A stretch of 64,000 bases of DNA from positions 47,335 through 111,334 of the forward strand of contig JANQEL010000028.1 of the NCBI GenBank assembly GCA_028278345.1, given 5' to 3'. This stretch comes from Myxococcota bacterium. GTDB taxonomy: Bacteria > Myxococcota_A > UBA9160 > UBA4427. Position numbers and translations under genes: made by a program. Shown in pieces: positions 59,501-64,000 of this stretch (the first letter of the stretch is position 1; each line of letters starts with the position of its first letter). Below the pieces are notes generated by a model. The model was not told where the DNA came from, ran no database searches, and saw only the letters and a program-made list of their open reading frames with translations.

Positions 59501-60916
59501 ACCTTCGATTTCAGCAGCGACATCCGCTCCGACGACCCCGCCGTCGAAGCCAACCTGACGCTGAACGTGCGCGAAGAGGTGATCTTCGGCGGCAACATCG
59601 ATCTCGTGCGCGACGCCGCCGGGCCCGAGAGCGTCCTGCGCGTAAACCTCGATCCGAGCCAGAGCGACGTCGCCCGCGTCTCCTTCGACAACGACGGCGT
59701 GCTCCAGATGGTGAGCGCCGATCGCGTCGAGTTCTTCGGCACGCGCGAGGCCGACCTCGACGAGGCCACGGGCTTCGTCCCCGACAATGCCCGCGAGTCG
59801 TCGACCGCCACCATCGGCAAGCGCAGCGGCGATCTGCACTTCGACGTCACGCGCTTCCGCATGGCCGAGGGCGAGAAGATGAGCGTGGGCGGTGCCCTTT
59901 CGATCGGTGACGCCGGCACGCTGCTCGCGGCCCTGGGTGACCTCTCGGCCGTGACGATCGACGTGGTGGCCGACCGCATCGTGCTGCTGCTGCGCGCGGC
60001 CGGCGACTACATCGGCTTCGACGGCCGCGAGCGTCGCGACTCCGGCGTCGACTACGTCGCCAACACGATCTCCTTCGACGGCGAGATCGAGACCTCGGGC
60101 TCGGGACGCGCCCCGGTCTTCGGCCTGGAGAACCCCTACGCCGAGCACCCCGACCTCGAGGGCTTCCTGCTCGTCGAACTCGAGCCGAACGGCGGACAGA
60201 TCCGCGCATCGGATTTCAATCAGGAGTTCGACGGCGGCATTCCCGATCTGCATCCCGAGGGCGCGACGCGCGACGACTACTCGAACATCTTCGACACCCG
60301 GCTCACCGATCCCTCGGTGGTGACCGCCTTCGCGACCCACCTCGGCGATCCCCAACAGACCGTGCAGGACGCCCTGCTCTCTCGCATCGACATCGCGGTC
60401 GAGCCCGATCGCACGGACGCCTTGCGCTCTCGCGTCGAAGGTGCGGGCATCGTCGACGACGTGGGTGGCGATCTACCGACGCGCGCCGATCGGCGCGTGA
60501 AGGTTTCGACCTCGCGCATCCTGGCGCGCGACGCCCAGGCCGTGGCCGACCGACACCTGCGTCTGTTCGGCGAGAACGATTCGAAGGCCGAGGAGGTTCG
60601 CGCGATCCTGCAAAAGGCCCTCGACGACTACCTGCTCGAGAGTGGCGCACGACGCGTCCTCGGCTTCGAGTTCCGCCGCTACCTGCGCAACCGCCCGAGT
60701 TCGCAATTCGACGCCTACCTGGCCCTCGAAGATCTCGACGCCCTCTTCTCCTATCACCGCAACCTGGGGCTCACCCCCGGCGAGTACACCCGCGTGCAAT
60801 CGCGTTGGCTCGCCACGATCAAGCCCGAGGGCATCAGCCTCGAGCAGTTCGCCGAGGCCATCCATCCTTCCCGCTTCGTGCGCGGAAGCGACATCCTCGA
60901 TGTGTTCGGGGACTGA
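53504..60916 (+). CDS. giant TpsA filamentous-haemagglutinin-like exoprotein
   Basis: ATG 53504 overlaps the tpsB stop. 2470 residues. A long signal (basic lead, then AIAWLTLFSFFVSPATALAD) leads to a TPS secretion domain: VQWDVMDQQADNTLTFIQNSGESVLNQ, CVFANEAGILRADGSYLDVGGMVADIAG. A second family block, GGFVETSGRAFLDVTSS with GDWLLDPFNIDIV, lies near residue 420-460. The rest is a very acidic (Asp-rich) presumed beta-helix with at least five to six divergent modules (LxAGDG ... FRQDAxID). The last about 160 residues are helical and more basic. It is exported through TpsB and is probably a surface adhesin or matrix protein; its target is unknown. Confidence 0.87.
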   Translation: MTRAKRAKTPSSMKLKRSSRTPVDRCPASPHTRGERAIAWLTLFSFFVSPATALADTTHTAVGNATTNDGHFVENTDARTTFDQDTRNAVVQWDVMDQQADNTLTFIQNSGESVLNQASGIQMSVFRGMVVCEANCVFANEAGILRADGSYLDVGGMVADIAGTVDEDAFRAGELHATGLDGVVENLGTIHAGSALLAGARVLNRGEIVIEDGALSMVVGDEIWLRNHDSNVVIRAVLPESTTRAATAAAFDGEPAIENSGNIDAGDGAVRMLAGDMLSYAIRNTGRIRAREIQLEGGAGSLVEVAGDALLDASATGEDEFGGAIDVLGDYVAIADRAVLDASGGAGGGRIRVGGARAGGGETRTAKQTYVGRDTTLRADATHDGDGGEIIVWSDGTTQSHGTISAQGGWLGGNGGFVETSGRAFLDVTSSPLVSTRSGRSEDRGGDWLLDPFNIDIVAGAGDLDDQLGEDPSYDPELVFSPTVQASADDATSEIDVALLKQALASGANVTLTTSGSGNDDGTQEGDIRLLTDLTFSDGDALPDTEASLILLAADDIVIDGRIDAVDSTPVLALSLDFRANAEGQDELADVDGQLPADHLGDLTLNADVETGGGAVNFTGANVNLNADITTEGGGVTVLAEGGDATLAAGTSIDTDVTLDMDTRGGDVLVGAFARVVEDPDDADREIAVGGDVLGEAGSSITTDGGSVTLSGGDRAAARRSDAAGGSVFYEGAIDSGTGNVILEASRTLPANDSLNETGVVELGDAATIQTDRASVTLDAFVDPASQERDDARTIVRLLGDIDTDSVDAADDQAGGNVEIRSDGFVFARVEIGDSDAGDRPDISTNGGDIFVESNGSIDFVEGTLDASYSGTPDPEADPISGDILLDARGRMSIRPEADDVIIAADDNVILSAGGDGVARLSFDTTVEGTGNITVSADAIQLNAGDGFGGQNAARISFADSDASLQFSNSAGDANPLDLTISQDANLDVADIPAANQFQSGSFDVENLTLRSNDGELDLGGLTATASDTMTFGAREGIDVSSPTILSADTLEIESYEALTIDSDLATAIDDADARVVEITAGALGTLLNAPTEDIPETNAHLIVAADLDLADGGETSEAERLVLRGGAGGSGDLLFSNDPTLSAHEIVLWAGDGGTTGESSRVVAIEDGTSTVDFAFGSAAAPEFTLRQAATIDNDAIPDVTQFAGGVDGVRYNLRSDGGQIGGDDPIQTSKLTDTFLALHARDGILADFATGMTDATLQVRGLDIGGTQAFTYTRTHNDQITLSDGVNPVVLTIRAGLSGTGDLSFDGSPEEGDDTAFEIVADEIRLVAGDGLAGNNQSRIVLDRDAEHKPVFKGAADDQVDLFVFRQDAPIDSSTIATSEDFFEDRAPDVHVIHSDYDSVADGNTAFAAIEIDASDAPPTADSKLILSGERVAISSADEQDLALWSHFSETEGDPFELEVRADLLDLRASDLNDEIDDLRVLFEPDAPAMSNTTFTFTDFERFQTEDEAEAFTPIAFDAATTPNTVPNTVSFFQEATITRAQLTALRGALNNADLTVHDGDPDDPDDAAMDLFLESLEGDVEVAASSVNGSALFITLHNEGATVDWDRSVPTAYDLERLVVGADHSFVFGSSADAMDLDVTVAENFQLRAGLGGRDGDISFESGVTITANQVALQAGESGELAEDGELPAVDLTTNMPTFVLVDSDDSDDGSDSIFEVRQDAGFVDDIADAGDGESLIIDPSQLSGGAGPDEFGVIRLISEGGSIQVRNLSTTFQGANGGGLVSRLELQASTVDVLRGGVIELADEAGGDTDLTLYDSVDLSAREIILRADGNDIVRADDPDVLFRASATSLGEGLRFRIEHDGSAIDGSTIASIDQFIGSSLNSPVAYELVATNAGVEITSELAAKLRGGTNEAPNLVNLFVNGNDIMSDADVVISAQDAGRAVDAQFASLVIGELHDEARIRFDGTADPTAISTTGDQTYHGDVEIDGAAVLTGDTFDFSSDIRSDDPAVEANLTLNVREEVIFGGNIDLVRDAAGPESVLRVNLDPSQSDVARVSFDNDGVLQMVSADRVEFFGTREADLDEATGFVPDNARESSTATIGKRSGDLHFDVTRFRMAEGEKMSVGGALSIGDAGTLLAALGDLSAVTIDVVADRIVLLLRAAGDYIGFDGRERRDSGVDYVANTISFDGEIETSGSGRAPVFGLENPYAEHPDLEGFLLVELEPNGGQIRASDFNQEFDGGIPDLHPEGATRDDYSNIFDTRLTDPSVVTAFATHLGDPQQTVQDALLSRIDIAVEPDRTDALRSRVEGAGIVDDVGGDLPTRADRRVKVSTSRILARDAQAVADRHLRLFGENDSKAEEVRAILQKALDDYLLESGARRVLGFEFRRYLRNRPSSQFDAYLALEDLDALFSYHRNLGLTPGEYTRVQSRWLATIKPEGISLEQFAEAIHPSRFVRGSDILDVFGD

Positions 60917-60925
60917 GTGGTGACC

Positions 60926-63900
60926 ATGTCGATCCAATCCACGACCAAGACGCTTCGCCTCTCCCTGATCGCCGCCCTGGTGCTTAGCGGGATGGGTGAT
61001 CGCGTCGCCTGGGCGGGTCGTTTTGCGGACAACGTGGCCGCCATGATCCCCCACCAGGGCGAAGACTATTCGGGCGAGTTCAACACGGACATCCTCGGCG
61101 GGGCAGGCGAAGACGCCGGCTGCCAGATGCTCCCCAGTACGGGCTGTCCCGACTTCAGCGACTCCGTCCTGACCGACAGCATCTTCAGTGGCGCGCGCTT
61201 CGACGGGGCCGATTGGAGCGACGGCACGATCCTCGACACCCTCTTCGACGCCGCGACCTTCATCCAGACCGACTTCGCGGGTGCCAGGCTCGACAGCAAC
61301 GACTTCACCGGTGCCGACTTCACCGACGCCATGCTGCGCCGGGCGATCGTGATCGGGAGCGACTTCGCGGGCGCGACCCTCGACGGTGCGGACTCGACGC
61401 TGGCCGAGATCGTGGACTCGACCTTCGATGGGGCGACGACCTTCGTCGGCACCGATCTCGACGACATCTATCTCGAGCGCGTGGACTTCACGGATGTCGA
61501 CGTCTCGGGGGTGGACATGCGGCGCGCCACGGTCCGCGGCGGGCAGTTCGTGCGCACCGACTTCATCGGCACCTCCCTGCGCGACAGCCAGTTCCGCTGC
61601 ATCGCGGATCCCGACGAAGAGGACGACGACCCCCAGAGCCTGTGCCCCGATTTCAGCGAGGCGGATTTCACGGGCGCCGATCTCACCGGCTCGCTGTTCG
61701 GCCCCGCCTTCGACGACGACGAGATCGTGATCGCGGATGCCGATTTCACTGCATCGACGCTGGTCGACGCGACCTGGGCGGCGCTCGTCGACCCCTGTCT
61801 CCAGACCAGCGAGTCGCCCAACACCTGGAGTTGCCTCACGGTGGGCCCGGGAGCGACGGTCGACGGCCTCTCGATCCTGAACGACTCGGATCTGCGCGGC
61901 AGCGATTGGCGCAATCTGACGCTGTCGGGGTTCACCCTGCCCTTCGCACACATCGCTGGAGCGCGCTTCGCCGACACGGTGATCGACGACGCCGACTTCC
62001 GCTTCACGCGTACGACCTGTCTTCCGGAAGAGGACGCCGACGACGCGGATACCGACCTGTGCGACTTCCTCGAAACGAACAGCCAGGAAACCACCGACTT
62101 CACCAACGCCGATATCAGCGATGCCCGCTTCGACGATGCCGATCTCGGCAGAGCCGACTTCAGCAACGCCACGCTGACCGACGTCGTCTTCGACAGCGCA
62201 GATCTCGGTTGCAGCGTGGTGCCGGACCCGGACGTCACCGAAAGCTGTTTCGATTGCGCGAACTTCGCGGGCGCCTTCGTCGGCCAGACCGCGCTGCCCC
62301 ACGGCGCCTACAACATCTCGGCGCAGGGCATCGACTGGGGGCAGTTCATGGCCTGCTCGGTCGACCAGCCGTCCGCGCTGATCGACGACCTGAGTCATGT
62401 GCAACTGGATGGCGGCAGCTTCGCCGGAGCCGACGTCAGCGGGCTCCACTTCGTCGGTTCGAGTCTCCAGGGCGTGAGCTTCGCCGAAGCGACGGTGACG
62501 GGCGTGATGTTCGACGACGCCAACCTCGCCGCCGCGAGCTTCGATGGCGCGGTCAACACCTGTACGACCGGCTGCGAGGGTTTCCCGGGCGCGGATCTCA
62601 CGAACGCCAACCTCTCGCGTACATCGTTCCCCACATCGTCGTTCGACGAGGCCGACCTCGACAACGCCGTCGCGGTGAACACCGACTTCACCGGTGCGAC
62701 CTTCGACGGTACGGCGAGTTCGATGACCTCGATGGTCGGGATCAACGTGAGCACCTCGGATTTCGAAACGGCGATGTTCTCGTTCGCCGACCTCACGGGC
62801 GCGACGGGCGTGTGCGACGACATCGACGACGTCGAGGTCTGCACGAGGTTCACGGGCATCGCGTTCAACGACAGCCTGCTCGTCGATGCCAATTTCTCGG
62901 GTGCGGACTTCACGGGGGCGACCTTCCCGAACTCCGACCTGAGCGGCGTCGACTTCGGTGACGCGAACTTCGACGCTGGCACCCGCTTCGAGAACGCGCA
63001 GATCGACGGAATCGATCTCACGAGCACCGACATCACCGGCCTGACGCTGCTCTTCGCGAACAAGCTCGACTTCGTGCCGGGTGAGGGGCAGACCGCGGAC
63101 GACGCCGAGGGGATCAACCTCTCGGCGAAGGATCTCACGGGCTTCGACTTCAGCGGCCTCGACCTGCGGAACTGGAACTTCGACACCGCGACCCTCACGG
63201 GCACCGACTTCTCGGGTGTGGGGGCCGGGCTCGACGGCGCGAGCTTCGACAGCGTGCAGTTCGACACCACCCTCGCCTCGATGACCGTCGACAACGACTT
63301 CTTCTCGGGCACCGAACTGGTGGGGGCCGATCTTCGCGGCCTCGATCTCTCGGGCTTCGACCTCAGCGGTGCCGACCTCACCGGCGCGATCATCGAGAAC
63401 ACCGACTTCAGCAACGCCGACCTCTCGAACACGATGCTGATCGGGATCTCGCAGATCTGCATCGGCACCACCGACTGCGCGACCTTCACCGACGCCCAGC
63501 TCAGCTGCGCCGAGATCTTCAACACCGAGTTCCGCGACTTCGAGGTACCCGATCTGACCGACACCCAGTTCTTCCAGCAGGTCGACTCGGACCTTTCGGG
63601 CCTCCAGCTCACCCAGCAGACGCTGCGCGACTACGACCTTTCCAACCTGGACTTCACCCGCGCGAACTTCGACCAGGGCGACGTGCGCCTCGCCGACTTC
63701 ACGGGCTCCAACCTGAACGGCACCCTCTTCACCAACGCGACCGTCTGCGCGACCGCAGGCGATGCCGATTGTCCGGACTTCACGAGCGCCGATCTCGTAG
63801 GCAGCACGGACTGCAACGATCAGGAGGCCGTGAACTTCACCGGCGTGAGCTTCATCAACGCGCCGTTCGATCTCTTCGAGAACACCGACGACGGCACCCT

Positions 63901-64000
63901 GCGCTGTGTGAACTTCACGAACGCCGACCTCGGGCTTCCCGAAGCGGCCGCCACCGCGACCACGGGCTTCGACTTCAGGGATTTCACGGACGCCATGGAC
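60926..64000 (+). CDS. exported pentapeptide-repeat protein with Cys-bounded insertions (partial)
   Basis: ATG 60926 (GTG 60917 or 60920 possible) opens a frame that stays open for 1025 codons to the window end, so the 3' end is missing. Signal peptide MSIQSTTKTLRLSLIAALVLSG ending near AWAG. The body is made of pentapeptide repeats of the A(D/N)(L/F)xx type (ADFTGADLTGS, NADLSNT and others), which fold as a right-handed quadrilateral beta-helix. About ten insertions of 5-20 residues flanked by Cys pairs interrupt it (for example CIADPDEEDDDPQSLC). The disulfides could form in the periplasm or outside. It follows tpsA by nine bases, so it is likely the third member of the secretion operon. 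Confidence 0.85.
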   Translation, partial: MSIQSTTKTLRLSLIAALVLSGMGDRVAWAGRFADNVAAMIPHQGEDYSGEFNTDILGGAGEDAGCQMLPSTGCPDFSDSVLTDSIFSGARFDGADWSDGTILDTLFDAATFIQTDFAGARLDSNDFTGADFTDAMLRRAIVIGSDFAGATLDGADSTLAEIVDSTFDGATTFVGTDLDDIYLERVDFTDVDVSGVDMRRATVRGGQFVRTDFIGTSLRDSQFRCIADPDEEDDDPQSLCPDFSEADFTGADLTGSLFGPAFDDDEIVIADADFTASTLVDATWAALVDPCLQTSESPNTWSCLTVGPGATVDGLSILNDSDLRGSDWRNLTLSGFTLPFAHIAGARFADTVIDDADFRFTRTTCLPEEDADDADTDLCDFLETNSQETTDFTNADISDARFDDADLGRADFSNATLTDVVFDSADLGCSVVPDPDVTESCFDCANFAGAFVGQTALPHGAYNISAQGIDWGQFMACSVDQPSALIDDLSHVQLDGGSFAGADVSGLHFVGSSLQGVSFAEATVTGVMFDDANLAAASFDGAVNTCTTGCEGFPGADLTNANLSRTSFPTSSFDEADLDNAVAVNTDFTGATFDGTASSMTSMVGINVSTSDFETAMFSFADLTGATGVCDDIDDVEVCTRFTGIAFNDSLLVDANFSGADFTGATFPNSDLSGVDFGDANFDAGTRFENAQIDGIDLTSTDITGLTLLFANKLDFVPGEGQTADDAEGINLSAKDLTGFDFSGLDLRNWNFDTATLTGTDFSGVGAGLDGASFDSVQFDTTLASMTVDNDFFSGTELVGADLRGLDLSGFDLSGADLTGAIIENTDFSNADLSNTMLIGISQICIGTTDCATFTDAQLSCAEIFNTEFRDFEVPDLTDTQFFQQVDSDLSGLQLTQQTLRDYDLSNLDFTRANFDQGDVRLADFTGSNLNGTLFTNATVCATAGDADCPDFTSADLVGSTDCNDQEAVNFTGVSFINAPFDLFENTDDGTLRCVNFTNADLGLPEAAATATTGFDFRDFTDAMD

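Noticed and set aside
60473..62449. 658-codon minus-strand frame
   Set aside because: Antisense of the end of tpsA and the start of the pentapeptide gene, Val/Glu/Arg repetitive, no start signal.
61213..62961. 582-codon plus-strand frame in the pentapeptide region
   Set aside because: It is a shifted frame, Arg/His-rich, within the real frame that starts at 60926 and encodes clear pentapeptide repeats to the window end.
61000..64000. Recurrent short DNA words such as GCCGACCTCAC
   Set aside because: These are codon-level traces of pentapeptide repeats, not spaced identical repeats; there is no CRISPR array.

Overview
The window is high-GC DNA (GC-rich third codon positions, many GTG/TTG starts, tightly packed genes with 4-base start/stop overlaps) from a Gram-negative bacterium. 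Evidence for a two-membrane envelope is apolipoprotein N-acyltransferase (Lnt), an FtsEX-EnvC-Ctp cell-separation cluster, several lipoprotein signals and an outer-membrane two-partner-secretion transporter. The gene content (acetone-carboxylase-type enzyme, family III CoA-transferases, SCPx-type thiolase with its DUF35 partner, ETF, LLM-type flavin/F420 oxidoreductases, SCP2/phytanoyl-dioxygenase-like protein) suggests an aerobic or facultative chemoheterotroph that degrades ketones, lipids or steroids. The style resembles Myxococcota, Binatota or another Deltaproteobacteria-grade lineage; this placement is inference, since the window has no rRNA or other marker that settles it. I saw no tRNA, rRNA, CRISPR array, insertion sequence or prophage.

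Layout. 0-4.3 kb: end of a sugar-type transporter, an FKBP lipoprotein, a SnoaL-like protein, two convergent exported FkbM-type methyltransferase-like proteins, a PilZ protein and a His/Arg-rich exported protein, closed by a strong bidirectional terminator. 4.3-20.5 kb: a catabolic island. On the minus strand lie etfB-etfA-DUF35-thiolase; divergently on the plus strand lie three acetone-carboxylase-type subunits (beta, alpha, gamma), three CaiB/BaiF CoA-transferases, an MFS transporter, an ABC-2-like exporter pair and a 45-residue membrane microprotein. The 0.8-kb divergent control region holds two related palindromes. 20.5-29.5 kb: lnt, a possibly decaying SCP2/PhyH-like gene, and the isoprenoid/housekeeping run xseA, xseB-ispA-dxs-tlyA. 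29.5-38.3 kb: an LLM oxidoreductase and a seven-gene, end-overlapping membrane cluster (multi-TM protein, RDD, SpoIIM, DUF4129-like, DUF4350, MoxR ATPase, DUF58). 38.3-43.2 kb: ctp-envC-ftsX-ftsE plus a conserved protein of unknown function. 43.4-51.2 kb: phospholipase-D-like protein, M19 dipeptidase, a GNAT-MBL-SnoaL-helical protein operon, and small metabolic genes.

51.4-64.0 kb: the most unusual part. A TpsB outer-membrane transporter is translationally coupled to a 2470-residue TpsA exoprotein. This is followed by a signal-peptide-bearing pentapeptide-repeat protein of at least 1025 residues that runs off the window, and whose repeats are interrupted by about ten Cys-bounded acidic insertions. 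The exoprotein contains at least five or six divergent copies of a module I cannot name. This three-gene surface system, and the ketone-carboxylase/CoA-transferase island, are the best candidates for something not yet described.
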